A stretch of 64,000 nt of DNA from Hydrangea macrophylla (GCA_033977485.1 CM066990.1:12764501-12828500); one strand, 5' to 3'. Shown: positions 51,553 through 62,725, numbered from the stretch's first letter. Notes: generated from the sequence alone by a model not told the origin. Numbers and translations: made by a program.

Positions 51553-53184
51553 ATGACAAGTCAACCGCCAAAGCTGGGTTTTGCCACCGAGACCGATCCC
51601 AGGCTATCCACTTGGTATCACAAGTTGTCACTCGAAGATTCAGCGAGATTCCAGAGGCACTTTGGGTTCCTAGGGTCTTTACTCCAAGTCAGAACGGACA
51701 GGCACATGCTCGAGTCAGTAGTCGCCTTCTGGGATCCAACAGTCATGGTATTCCGTTTCGGAGAGCAAGAACTTACCCCGACTCTTGAGGAATACGCCGG
51801 GCTGCTCAAATTAACAATCACCGGCGACCCGGTACTGCCGAACTTTAAACCCGGCAAGAGTCGAACGGCGGACTTCTTGGGTATGAGAAGAGATATTCTG
51901 GGAAGGGCCGTAGGAGGGGACTTCATGCGATATCCTATCAGCTTCCTCCTTGACAGATTTATGGACCCTGAGGGGTTCTGCAAGCATCATTTCTCATGCT
52001 CATTATCAGAATGGGCAGAAAATCGACTGTGGGTTCTTGCTCTCTGCCTCGTGGCCCACCTGCTATTCCCACGCGAAGACAGAAAGATTGACATGGCCCT
52101 GATCGATGTCATCATACAAGTTCGCAGCGGCCGGACCTTCATTCCTACAATTATAGCCGAAACCTTGCGAACTCTGACTTTCTGTAGAAACAAGGGTAAG
52201 GGGTTCTTCACAGCCAGCGTCGGTCTGCTACAAATATGGATGATGTCCCACCTCATCAAATGTCCGCGCCCAGTGCAACATTTTATGAATGTAGATATCA
52301 TCACGCCACTCAGCAAGCTACCATCGCCTGTGCAGGGGAAAACCGAGTGGTACAAATACTTGGCACAGCTGCAAGACTCTGGCATACAGTGGTATTTGGG
52401 GTTGTGTTCTTCCTCATCCGTTCGGATCCGAACCAGTGAGCTCTCATTCATCCCGTTGATCGGGTTGACCGGAGGAACGCCATACGCTCCGGGTCGGGTA
52501 CTCAGACAATTCAATAGGACACAGTACATCCCACGAACAGAAGACATGTCCTACTTCTATTTCGATCACAACATCTCCACTAAGGATCGTTACAGTGGGG
52601 CATTAAATCAGTGGCGTTCAGTCCACCCCGATGAAGATCATACCGACCACTTAGCCGATACGGGACCTGCGTACGACGGGTGGATACAAGAAGAACTGGG
52701 GCATCAGCCGATCGAGCCAAAGAGACCAAGGACCGAGGAATCAGAAGTCAACGACCACATCAAGAGACTCCGGGTCGCTCTTAATCAAGAAGAAGCTATC
52801 CGAACTCGGATAGAACAAGAAAATGGTCAATTACAAGTCAACCTTCAAGATGCACATGCCAGGATCAGTCAGCTTGAAGAAGCGTTCGAGCAAGAAGAAG
52901 CCGCCAGGACTTTGGAGAGGGAACAACATCGAGCATACATACAAAGGTCTCAAGTCCGGCTCCACCAGCTAGAGATTGACATTCTCGCCAAAGCCGAGTC
53001 AAAGATCGGTGCACTGCATGAGCAACTTCAACAAGAGGCAGCCGAAAATGACAGGCTGAAAACAATCCTTGGCTGTATCAAAGAGCTGACGATGGATCTT
53101 TCGCAAGGGGACTTTAGTTCATTTCAAGTAGGACTAGATACTGCTAGGACTTACATGTGGAATGTACTGCAACTTTTATTTTAA
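51553..53184 (+). CDS. Element F ORF1, plant-mobile-domain-like protein
   Basis: About 543 residues from ATG at 51553 (MTSQPPKLGF); an upstream in-frame ATG at 51490 would add 21 residues. The N-terminal 330 residues contain VVAFWDPTVMVFRFGEQELT and PTLEEYAGLL, which resemble the 'plant mobile domain' found in transposon-derived plant proteins. The C-terminal third is a long Gln/Glu-rich coiled coil with arginine (RIEQENGQLQVNLQDAHARI). Ogre elements are known for an extra ORF of unknown function at this place. No catalytic motif is seen; I cannot assign a role. Confidence 0.8.
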   Translation: MTSQPPKLGFATETDPRLSTWYHKLSLEDSARFQRHFGFLGSLLQVRTDRHMLESVVAFWDPTVMVFRFGEQELTPTLEEYAGLLKLTITGDPVLPNFKPGKSRTADFLGMRRDILGRAVGGDFMRYPISFLLDRFMDPEGFCKHHFSCSLSEWAENRLWVLALCLVAHLLFPREDRKIDMALIDVIIQVRSGRTFIPTIIAETLRTLTFCRNKGKGFFTASVGLLQIWMMSHLIKCPRPVQHFMNVDIITPLSKLPSPVQGKTEWYKYLAQLQDSGIQWYLGLCSSSSVRIRTSELSFIPLIGLTGGTPYAPGRVLRQFNRTQYIPRTEDMSYFYFDHNISTKDRYSGALNQWRSVHPDEDHTDHLADTGPAYDGWIQEELGHQPIEPKRPRTEESEVNDHIKRLRVALNQEEAIRTRIEQENGQLQVNLQDAHARISQLEEAFEQEEAARTLEREQHRAYIQRSQVRLHQLEIDILAKAESKIGALHEQLQQEAAENDRLKTILGCIKELTMDLSQGDFSSFQVGLDTARTYMWNVLQLLF

Positions 53185-53408
53185 GAACCCTTGTATTATC
53201 CCTGATTTGGTCATCAATGAAAAATTCGAGTTTTTGATAATCTGACTACGTAACCACGTTTGCAAAAGACCGTAATCATTCATGCGCATATTATACATAC
53301 TCATGCTTGCATATGTCTACAGGAGGGTAAAAAATCAAAATTCCGGGGGCATCAGAAGATTGGGCCCGCAGCCCTATTTTGACTAGAGGATACCTTCGAC
53401 GGATACAA
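53185..53408 (+). other. Spacer between F ORF1 and gag
   Basis: 224 bp, AT-rich, without a conserved frame. It ends in ctacaggaggg, a possible splice acceptor, followed by the gag frame. I do not call an intron because no donor that would fuse the frames is evident. Confidence 0.45.
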
Positions 53409-56400
53409 ATGGCTCAGGACGATCCCCCATCCGACTCCGGAGAAAGCTCACAAGTTGCTCAGAGCCCCGAATTCCAGGTCCTGCAACAGCAAGTCAATGA
53501 CATGTCAAAACAAATGGCCACCATCATAGCTTTGCTCTCTGACAGAGCCGCCAACACCCCCACTCCTAATGGTGCTGCTCCACCAATTTCACCGCTTTTA
53601 GACGTCCATGATCAGGTCCCCCCAGGACGTGTGTACACCGTAGACCCCCAAGGATCTGTGTACCCCTTAGACCCTCCGGCTGGCAATCGACCAACAACTC
53701 CCAAAACTGCTGTCGTTCCGCCAGTGATAATGGTCAACGAGGGAGTTGATCACTACCTCGAGGAAGAAAGGTTAAGAAAGGAAGGAGAGATGAGCTTGCT
53801 GACACAGCAAGTGAAGCGACTGGAAAGCTCAATTCAGAGCATTCAAGGGGCAAACACATACGGAGGGATGTCATTTCCTGATCTCACAGTCGCTCCGGGC
53901 AAGATATTTCCGGACAAGTTCAAGATGCCAGACTTAACAACAAAATATGATGGATCAGGGGATCCATACGTCCATTTGAGAGTTTACATCGATGAGCTTG
54001 GACCATGTGCGACCGACGAAAAGCTGAGGGTCCATCTCTTCTCTAAAGGCCTGACTGGGGCAGCTCTACGGTGGTTTGTCCGTTTGGATAAAACCAAAAT
54101 CGCTACATGGGACGACCTTACCAAGACTTTCTACCAGCATTACCGGTATAATACTGACATCGCTCCAACACGGCAATCACTGGAGAAAATTCGCAAAAAG
54201 CCGAGCGAATCATTCCGTGAGTATGCTCACCGCTGGAGGGAGATTGGGTCCCAAGTACATCCACCGATGGACGACTCTGAGATGACAGAGGCATTCATAC
54301 TCGCCCAGCAGCATCCCTATTATGACCGGCTCATCAACGGGACAGGCCGATCATTCGCCGAGATAATCAAGCACGGCGAATTAATCGAGGAAGGGATACA
54401 GACTGGAAAAATCAAGATCGGGTCAGAGCAGGGTCAGGCAGGGTCTTCTTACAAAAAGCCCAAGAAAGAGAATGAAATGGCTGTGGTCTACCCCGACGCC
54501 GGACAGTATGCCCCTGTAAACTTCATCCAGCAGCCGGCTCCACCTCCTCCGAGATATCAGCAAGCCGTGCCCGTGTACCAACAGCCAATGGTGCAGCCTC
54601 AACCATTCACGCCTCAACAACAGGGCTACCATCAGAATCTGCAGCAACCAGCCAAAACTGAAAATTTCCAGCGGAAGAAGCTTAACCGAGCTCGGGTCTT
54701 TGCACCGCTAGCTGAATCGCAAAGTTCTATCATGAGCAAGCTGCTGGCCCAAGGAGCCATTACTCTAATCCCAGCTGGGAAGACGCTCGATCCACTCCCA
54801 AAATCCTATGATCATAGCCGACGCTGCGAATATCACTCAGGAATGGTGGGGCATTCCACGGACGACTGTTTCTCCCTCAAGCATAAAATTCAAGATTTGA
54901 TAGACGACGGGAAAATCGCTGTGAAACCAATTGAGCAACAAGCCAATATCGCCCATAATCCACTCCCGCAACATGAAGCTGGGGGTTCGATCAATGCTGT
55001 GATCGTAGAGGAAGAAGGGGCCGTAATGGCCATCAATCAGCATCCTCGGCCAAGGTGGGTCGGCCATTCTCCATCAGAATCTATCAGGAGGAATCTCTCC
55101 TGCCTTGCTCTGCATACCGCTCCTGCTACTCCGCTTGTTGTGCCTACTGCACCAGAGCCGATCACTCCCAGCTCGGTGACTCAAGAAGATAAAGAAGTTC
55201 ACACCGCTCCCGCGAAGAAAATTCAAAAGGGTACGAAATCCCCCTTCACTCCCGATCCAACAATCCAAAGGGGAATCCAGATCACCCCAACTCCAATAAG
55301 ACCTTTGTTGGAAGTCCTTTCTGCTCCCGACCCAACAATCCAAAAAAGCATTCAAGCCATTCCGGCTCCGGTAAAGCCCTTGCTAGAGGTCTTCACCACT
55401 CCTGCTGACCCGATAATTCTCCACTCTCCTCTACCTGTCATCCAACCACCGGTGACTGATACTCATGTCATCCCGTGGGTATATCAGGCCCAAGGCCAAG
55501 ACAACCAGGGGGAGGTCTCTAATACAGAGGGGTTCTTAGGCCAGACCGAAGTTGCCCGCACAGATTGCCCGCCAAAACTGCCAGTTTCGGCCGAAGAGGC
55601 GGAGAAATTCTTGACGCTGCTCAAACGCAGTGAATATCAGATTATCGAGCAACTACGGAAGGCTCCAGACCACTCTTCCATGCTGTCACTGATTTTGACC
55701 TCCGAGACTCACCGAGATGCCTTTCTCAAAGTCCTTAATGAGTCCCATGTGGCTGACGGCATCTCGGCCGACAAGTTTGCCGATATTGTGGGGAATGTCT
55801 CCACCTTCAACATCATCTCCTTTTCTGATGAGGAGATGGGACCAGAGGGCACCGGACATAACAAGGCCCTGCACTTGACAGTAAAAAGCAACGGAATGAT
55901 CCTCAGTCAGGTTCTCGTCGACAACGGGTCAGCAGTCAATGTTTGTCCCCTGAGCACAATCAAGAGGATGGGTATTGACCCAGAGAAGGTACAACGGTCA
56001 AACACAGTGATCCGGGCATTTGATGGATCTCGAAAGGAGACAATCGGAATGATCCACCTGCCAGTCGAGATCGGGCCGTATGAATTTCAAATCACCTTCC
56101 AGGTCCTAGACATCCCGGCAGCCTATAGTATGCTCCTCGGAAGGCCATGGATCCATCCAGCCGGGGCGGTTCCCTCCACCCTGCATCAAAATGTTAAATA
56201 TGCAATCGATGGGCTCCTAGTCGTCGTCCATGGCGAACGAGAGTTTGCCACATCCGGAAAGCCATCACTACCGCATATTAACGCAGGCAAGGAGACTGAA
56301 CTTGCCTCATACCAAGTCTTTGAATTGGTCTCTGCCACCTTCGCTCCGGAAGGGAAACCAACAAGAAAGCCTGCATACTCGCAGGCTCATCTGAACATGG

Positions 56401-56818
56401 CCAGGCAATTGAAGACGTTCGGATATGAGCCCGGGAAGGGGCTTGGGAGGTCAAACCAGGGGCATATACAGCCGGTCGATCTGCCAAGTCAGAAGGACAC
56501 CTGCGGTCTTGGATACAAGAAGAGACGGGGAAAGGACAAGAGATCCGGTCGCAAAATCGGAGGGCCAATTCCACACATTCGGGAGACCTTCCCCCACCCG
56601 GCCGAGACAATATTCCCTGACCAGGCAGGTCAGCCCACTCTGACGATCGACTGGACGTCCATGGTCCCGACAGGCAGTATCCGAGACCTATTCGAGGAAA
56701 ATGTCGCCATGATCACTGGACCAGGAGCCTCCACCAAGCCAACGGTCCGCCGGTTAGAGCCAGGGGAAACTCCGAACAACTGGGAGATCCGCCCTCTGCT
56801 GTGTAAAAGGGCATCTGG
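53409..56818 (+). CDS. gag-pro: Element F Gag-protease
   Basis: About 1,137 residues from the first in-frame ATG (caaATGG). Gag core at about 175-335 (MPDLTTKYDGSGDPYVHLRV, GAALRWFVRL, SFREYAHRWREIG). A knuckle-like CEYHSGMVGHSTDDC near 473 is C-x2-H-type, common in Tat gag. A Pro/Thr-rich repeat region (IQKSIQAIPAPVKPLLEV) follows. The aspartic protease has VLVDNGSAVNVCP near 836 and MLLGRPWIH. A G-patch-like segment starts near 1004. The frame reaches a stop at 56820, but a predicted intron starting at 56819 would fuse it with pol in frame. It makes particle protein and maturation protease. Confidence 0.93.
56409..56560 (+). other. G-patch-like segment in element F Gag-protease
   Basis: Encodes KTFGYEPGKGLGRSNQGHIQ then CGLGYKKRRGKDKRSGRK, a glycine-rich module after the protease. 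The same position is occupied by a decayed version in element B. Betaretroviral proteases are known to end in a G-patch, so this is a parallel arrangement. Confidence 0.65.
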
Positions 56819-56997
56819 GTAAAAAAAAGGATATCTGTAAAAGTTCTCACTTGACTTAAGCCGGCCGAGTGAGAAATAACAATCTTTGTAAAAGGCTTCT
56901 ATCTTTTTGTTTAATGAATGAAATTTAAGTTTACTGGCCTTGTTTAAAGCTCTGTTTCTGAATCTTTCTTTTTCTTTTCTTGCAAAATTGATTTCAG
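56819..56997 (+). other. Predicted spliceosomal intron between protease and RT
   Basis: Donor gg|gtaaaa, acceptor with pyrimidine-rich tract and atttcag|gg; 179 nt, AT-rich. Splicing would remove the gag-pro stop and join the codons for ...KRASG to ESVTKL... with no frame change. An intron at this position is established for Ogre elements; here it is a prediction. Confidence 0.7.
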
Positions 56998-59816
56998 GGA
57001 ATCTGTGACTAAACTCATTAATCACCTGGATATCACACAAATTGAACAAGTCAAGAATCACTCGAAAACGGAAATGGACTTTAATCATTTGGGTATGGAG
57101 GAGGAATCTGATCCCGACGACGAGACCCCCTCTGAACTTGAAAAAATGGTATCGGAACTTGAGGACAAACCAAAGCCTAACTTAGAAGAGGCCGACACCA
57201 TCAATGTTGGTACAATCGAGAATCCTCGAGAACTGAAAATCGGCCATCAACTCACACCGGAGCACAAGCATGAACTCTTTCAATTCTTGAAAGAATACCA
57301 GGATGTGTTTGCTTGGTCATACCAGGACATGCCGGGCCTAGCCACTGACATCGTCACACACAAACTCGCAGTCAAGCCGGAATTCACGCCGATCAAGCAG
57401 AAGTTGCGGAAACTAAAGCCAGAGTGGAGCCTCAAAGTCAAAGAAGAGGTAATCAAGCAGTTCGAAGCCGGCTTCATCATGGTTGTGAACTATCCAACAT
57501 GGCTTGCAAACGTGGTGCCCGTGCCGAAGAAAGACGGTCGCATTCGGGTCTGCGTCGACTACAGGGATCTTAACAAGGCAAGCCCAAAGGACGATTTCCC
57601 TCTGCCCAACATCCACATATTGGTTGACAACACAGCCGGGCACGAGATCTATTCCTTCATGGATGGATTTTCTGGCTACAACCAAATCCTGCTGGACGAG
57701 GAAGATAGGGAAAAGACTGCCTTCATCACTCCCTGGGGCACTTTCTGCTATAGAGTCATGCCGTTCGGGCTTAAAAATGCTGGGGCAACCTATCAGAGGG
57801 CCATGACCGCGCTTTTCCATGACATGATGCATCAAGAACTTGAGGTCTACGTCGATGACATGATCATAAAGTCTAAAAGAACCTCTGAGCACATGGCCGA
57901 TCTCAAGAAACTCTTCGATCGCCTCAGAAAGTACCAACTCAAGTTGAATCCAGCAAAGTGTGCCTTTGGCGTCCCCTCAGGAAAGCTTCTAGGGTTCATG
58001 GTTAGTCGACACGGCATCGAGATTGACCCCGGAAAAATCAAAGCAATCACCGAGATGCCTGCTCCCACAAAGGAAAAGGAGATTCGGGGATTCTTAGGAC
58101 GGATCAATTTCATCAGCCGTTTCATCTCACAACTGACAGACAAGTGCGAGCCGATCTTCAAATTGCTCCGGAAAGGCTCCGACAAAAAATGGAATGAGGA
58201 CTGTCAGGGCGCTTTCGAAACAATCAAGAAATATCTCCTGAATCCGCCGGTCCTCGTTCCACCAGAGCCAGGACGTCCTCTTTTGCTGTACTTGTCAGTA
58301 CTTGATAATTCGATGGGATGTGTACTGGGGCAGCACGACGAAACCGGACGAAAGGAACATGCTATCTACTACTTGAGCAAGAGGTTCACTGAAAGCGAAT
58401 CCAGATACTCACTACTGGAACGGACTTGTTGCGCCCTCGCTTGGGCCGCCACAAGACTCCGTCATTATCTGCTCAGCCATACGGTATATCTGATCGCTCG
58501 AATGGATCCACTCAAGTACATCTTCGAAAGGCCTGTCTTGACTGGGAAGATATCTAAATGGCAGATGCTTCTAACCGAGTTCGACATCGTCTATGTCACT
58601 CAAAAGGCCATCAAGGGACAGGCGATCGCCGATCAACTTGCAGAATCACCGGCAGACAACTACGAGCCAATGAACACGGCTTTCCCAGACGAGGCTGTCC
58701 TTTTTGCTACCGGTGAAAATGAAGGCGAGGACTTCGATGGATGGCGAATGTACTTCGACGGAGCATCCAACAGCAAAGGAGCTGGGGCAGGGGCAGTTGT
58801 CATATCAAAAGACGGAATGCACTTTTCGGCCTGTTGTAAACTGAACTTCGACGCGACCAACAATGTCTCGGAATACGAAGCATGCATCCTAGGTTTGAGG
58901 TTGGCCCTCGACATGGATATTCACAGGTTGGCAGTATTCGGAGACTCTGAGCTGGTCATCAAACAATCTACGGAGGAATACGCCACGCGAGACACCAAGC
59001 TCATCCCGTACAGGAGATGCTTAGTTGATCTATGTCAAGGATTCGACTACGTCGAGTTCAACCACATTCCTCGAGATCAGAATGATTTCGGCGACGCTCT
59101 TGCAACTCTATCATCCATGATCAAAGTCCCCAACTCGGATGAAATTCCGCCTCTAACCATCGAGGCAAGATCAAGGCCAGCTTACTGTTATCAAATTGGG
59201 GAAGGATCAAGCGACAAGCCGTGGTATTTCGATATCGTCAACTTCCTGGAAAAGCAAGAGTACCCTCCAAATACTAATATTGCGGAACGCCGCACTCTCC
59301 AAAAGCTCGCCTCACAATTCTTCCTCAGCGGTGGCGTTCTATACCGGAGGAACCACCATCTGGGCTTACTTAGATGCGTGCCAGCCACAACCGCTGATCA
59401 CCTAATGGAGAAAGTACACGGAGGAGTTTGCGGTCCACACATGAGCGGCCTCATGCTTGCCAAGAAGATAATGCGGACAGGACACTTCTGGCTCACCATA
59501 GAGCGCGACTGCGTCAATTTTGTAAAGAAGTGTCGTCAATGTCAAATCCATGCCGACCAGATCCACGCACCGCCAAGGGACTTGCATCCTATGACGACTC
59601 CATGGCCCTTTTCCATGTGGGGAATGGACGTCATCGGTCCTATCACTCCGAAATCGTCCAACGGTCATCGTTTCATACTGGTGGCTATCGATTACTTCAC
59701 AAAGTGGGTCGAGGCAGAATCTTATGCACGGGTTACAAAAGAGGTCGTCACGAGATTCGTCAAGAACATTCTGATATGCCGATTCGGTCTCCCGGAGTCC
59801 ATCATCTCAGATAATG
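56998..59816 (+). CDS. pol: Element F Pol, first part: RT, two RNase H domains, integrase N-terminus
   Basis: Reading from the predicted second exon: acidic linker, RT (PVPKKDGRIRVCVDYRDLNK, FMDGFSGYNQIL, YVDDMIIKS near residue 281), connection RNase H (AIYYLSKRFTESESRYSLLE), then a second RNase H with all four acidic positions readable (YFDGASN near 582, SEYEACILGL, FGDSELVI, QNDFGDALATL). The integrase zinc finger (KCRQCQIHAD near 842) and two of three DDE residues (WGMDVIGPI, IISDN near 934) follow. The frame runs into LINE L, so the catalytic Glu lies beyond it. Dual RNase H marks the Tat lineage. Interrupted, hence not functional as it stands. Confidence 0.93.
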
Positions 59817-60196
59817 CCGATTCTGATATGTTGTTGTTTCTCTTCTTGGTGTTGGCTTGGCTTGCTCCTTGTTTTGATTCTTTGAGTTGATCCTTGCTGG
59901 ATCCTGTTTTGGTTTTTGGCCTCTTGAGGCATTTTGTGGTTTGCATTGCCATTTGTCCTTTTGATTTGCGCCTTTTGCTGCTCCTGGGGTATGCCCCTTG
60001 TATTTTGTTTTGTTTGTTGAATTGTTTGCTTGGTTTGGATTGTTGTTTTGTCCCTTTGGCCTTTTGAGGCATTCTTAGTGGTTTGATCTTGCCACTTGTC
60101 CTTATGCTTTGTGCTTTACTGTATATCCTGGGGTATGCCCCTTGTACTTTTGTACAGCCCTTTTTTGGAATATATTTACCGTTTTCCGAAAAAAAA
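59817..60196 (+). mobile_element. LINE L: 3' UTR fragment inserted in F integrase
   Basis: About 380 bp of LINE 3' UTR ending in the conserved module and ccg plus A run. It contains a ~142-bp direct repeat (from about 59917 and 60059), so the GGGGTATGCCCC hairpin occurs twice (59985 and 60129). The left edge is approximate. I find no target duplication, and comparison with remembered Tat integrases suggests a few codons were lost at the site. Confidence 0.85.
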
Positions 60197-60824
60197 GAAA
60201 GAACTCTGTCAGCAATTCCAGATCACTCACAGGCATTCCGCACCTTACCGTCCAAAGATGAATGGGGCAGTCGAGGCAGCCAACAAAAATATCAAGACGA
60301 TCATGCGAAAGATGTCCGATAACTACAAGACATGGCACGAAATGCTACCATTGGCTCTCATGGCCTATCGAACATCGATCCGAACATCAACAGGGGCAAC
60401 TCCCTACTCTCTGGTCTACGGAATGGAGGCCGTCATCCCAGTTGAAGTCGAGATCCCATCACTAAGGATTCTCATGGAGTCCGAGTTGGAAGAAGCTGAA
60501 TGGGTACGCGAAAGGTATGAACAATTATGTTTGATCGACGAAAAGCGCCTAACCGCTTTGTGTCACGGTCAATGCTACCAAAAGAGGATAGCCCGAGCCT
60601 ACAACAAGAAAGTCCGACCTCGGCATTTCAAGGAGGGCGACCTGGTCCTAAAGAAAATCTTTCCCTTCCAAGAAGAAGCACAAGGAAAATTCGCCCCCAA
60701 CTGGGAGGGCCCGTACATCGTCAAGAAATCACTGTCTGGAGGAGCCCTGATGTTGACTGAAATGGACGGCGATGTGTTTCCGGAGCCCATCAATTCTGAC
60801 TCGGTCAAGAGATTCTATGCTTAA
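60197..60824 (+). pseudogene. pol: Element F Pol, integrase C-terminal part
   Basis: Continues the integrase after LINE L: KELCQQFQITHRHSAPYRPK, MNGAVEAANKNIKTIMRKM with the catalytic Glu, RTSTGATPYSLVYGMEAVIP, then FKEGDLVLKKIFPF and WEGPYIVKKS (GPY module), ending SDSVKRFYA and a stop. In F before LINE L this would have been the end of Pol. No chromodomain follows. The fragment alone has no start and no zinc finger. Confidence 0.92.
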
Positions 60825-62712
60825 TGCCAAACCAGTGTACTTGATTTTTGATCAAAATGAAGAGAGGCCTTCAATTCTGCTATCTGTACAAATTAATAAA
60901 ATCCATTTGTCAGCCATTTTGAGCCTTTTGTTCATTTCAAATACTTTCAAAACGACTATATCTCAATACCGGGGCAAGGAGAAAAACAAGTTGATGAACA
61001 TGCAACGAAATCCCGACAAGAGAAACTCACTCGAATCCAAATAATGAAAAAAGAAGACAAAAGAGTGAGTCAAAATGCATGGAATTCAAAAACAAAAATA
61101 ATCCCCGAAGAAAAACAAAAAAAATCAAACGGTCGTAACAGCCAAAACCCAAGGAAAAGAAAGAAGAATCCAACTTGAGCCTTCATGCCATCTTTTCTTT
61201 TCAGCCATCACCCTTGGCCCTCATTACAACCCGACAAAGTCCTCTCTGATTGATCAAATATTAAGCACACTCGGTTGACTAAAAGCCAAAATCAAAGTAC
61301 CGGTCAGCTTTCAAAACTCTGGAAGGCAACGTCCGCCATTTCCACAAAAGAGCTTCGCACTTAAAGACCAAAAATAAAAGAGCATAGACCGAAGGGCATG
61401 GTGAAAACCCGCGAGGGCGCCGTGAGTAAAAACGTAGGCTATGGCAAGAAACAAAACTGTCGACGCGGTGAAAACCTGAAAAGGCACCGACGTGCAACAA
61501 TGACAGAGCCGGACTTGGCGAAAACCTGAAAGGGCGCTAAGGGTAAAAACGTGCTTCAATAAAAATAAAAAAAACAGGGGACCTCATGTCGAAGGTTTCA
61601 GCATTCGAATCTCTACACTTACGATCAAAGGTCCGGTCGAACACGAGCGAAGCTCTAGACAAAGTCGAAGAATGTGATATCCAGGTGGCACGATGGGTTC
61701 TGTCCAGGTTTCCACGAAAAACTTTCAAAAACCTCTAAGGTCAGTAAACTAGCGTATCATTCACTAACACATCGATGGAGCATACAGATATCCTTCTTTT
61801 ACAGGAAAGTCCCAGCTATACGATGGAGGGACGAACTCCTAACAGAAAAAAGTTCATCAATTCAAGGACTCGGCATCATCAGAAATCTCCCAGAGTCAAA
61901 GACTTCCAGCCAGGAGGACCATATCCTCATCCCAAAACTCAGGTAGAAAGGTACATTTCTCACTCTCCGACTCGACGTGGCATCCACTAGCATGCCTTCG
62001 AATCGGCACTCTTTTCAAAACTCGGCTCGACGTGGCATCCACTGGCATGCCTTCGAACCAACTCTTTTCAAAAACTCGGCTCGACGTGGCATCCACTAGC
62101 ATGCCTTCGAATCGACACTTTTAAAAATACACTTCTCAATTTTCGGTTAGAATTCAAGATTACGCGGCTTCGCACTTCTTGATTACACCAACTTTCTCCT
62201 TTGCTTCAAAACGGCAAACTTCTGTTCACCAAACGTGGTGTTCCCCCTCTCTCGCCCAACGTGGCATCCCTCATTTTGCTTCAAAATGGCAAAACACTCA
62301 AATTCTAAGTTCGTTACGAACTACGCCCGGTCTGATTCTCCCGACAGGAGATACGTAGGCAGCTTTTACGAAGCCCGACCACACTATCCACCAATCTTAG
62401 ATCATTCACCTAACCCCACAGAGTCATTCCCCAATGGAGCGTACTCGCCCACTACACTACATCCCGTACTCGGTACCCAACGGATCACATTCTTCATCAC
62501 TTCCACCAAGGTACGTTCTCTTCTTGCCCTACGGCACTTGCACTCGAACTACGTCCGACCTGATTCTTCCTAACGGAGGATACGTAGGCATCTTGAACAC
62601 TTTTCGAGATCGGTCATACCATTGTACATATTTTCTCATGTTTTCAAAAGGATTCGGCAAAAATGGGTCGTCTCTCGAAATCTTTGTCCTGATTTGCTCC
62701 GCAAAACTTGAC
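60825..62712 (+). other. Element F 3' untranslated region
   Basis: 1.9 kb without a credible gene. It holds three degenerate copies of a ggtgaaaacc(c/t)g..agggcgc motif with taaaaacg near 61400-61555, a three-copy ~53-bp repeat at 61970-62120 and two copies of the CTACG...GATACGTAGGC motif (62321-62363, 62549-62592). Confidence 0.8.
61970..62120 (+). repeat. Three ~53-bp tandem repeats in the F 3' region
   Basis: Units of ctcgacgtggcatccact, (a/g)gcatgccttcgaa and cttttcaaaa begin near 61973, 62025 and 62078. Each holds one ACGTGGCA core; another copy of that core is at 62257. Confidence 0.88.
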
Positions 62713-62725
62713 AAAGAGGGGCAGC
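62713..62725 (+). other. Polypurine tract of element F
   Basis: aaagaggggcagc, directly before the 3' LTR. It is almost the same as the B2 tract. Confidence 0.88.

Noticed and set aside
53185..53408. Second intron joining F ORF1 with gag
   Set aside because: An acceptor-like ctacag is present, but I found no donor that would give a continuous frame.
60825..62712. Host gene in the F 3' region
   Set aside because: Short frames only, repeats throughout, and bounded by the pol stop and polypurine tract.
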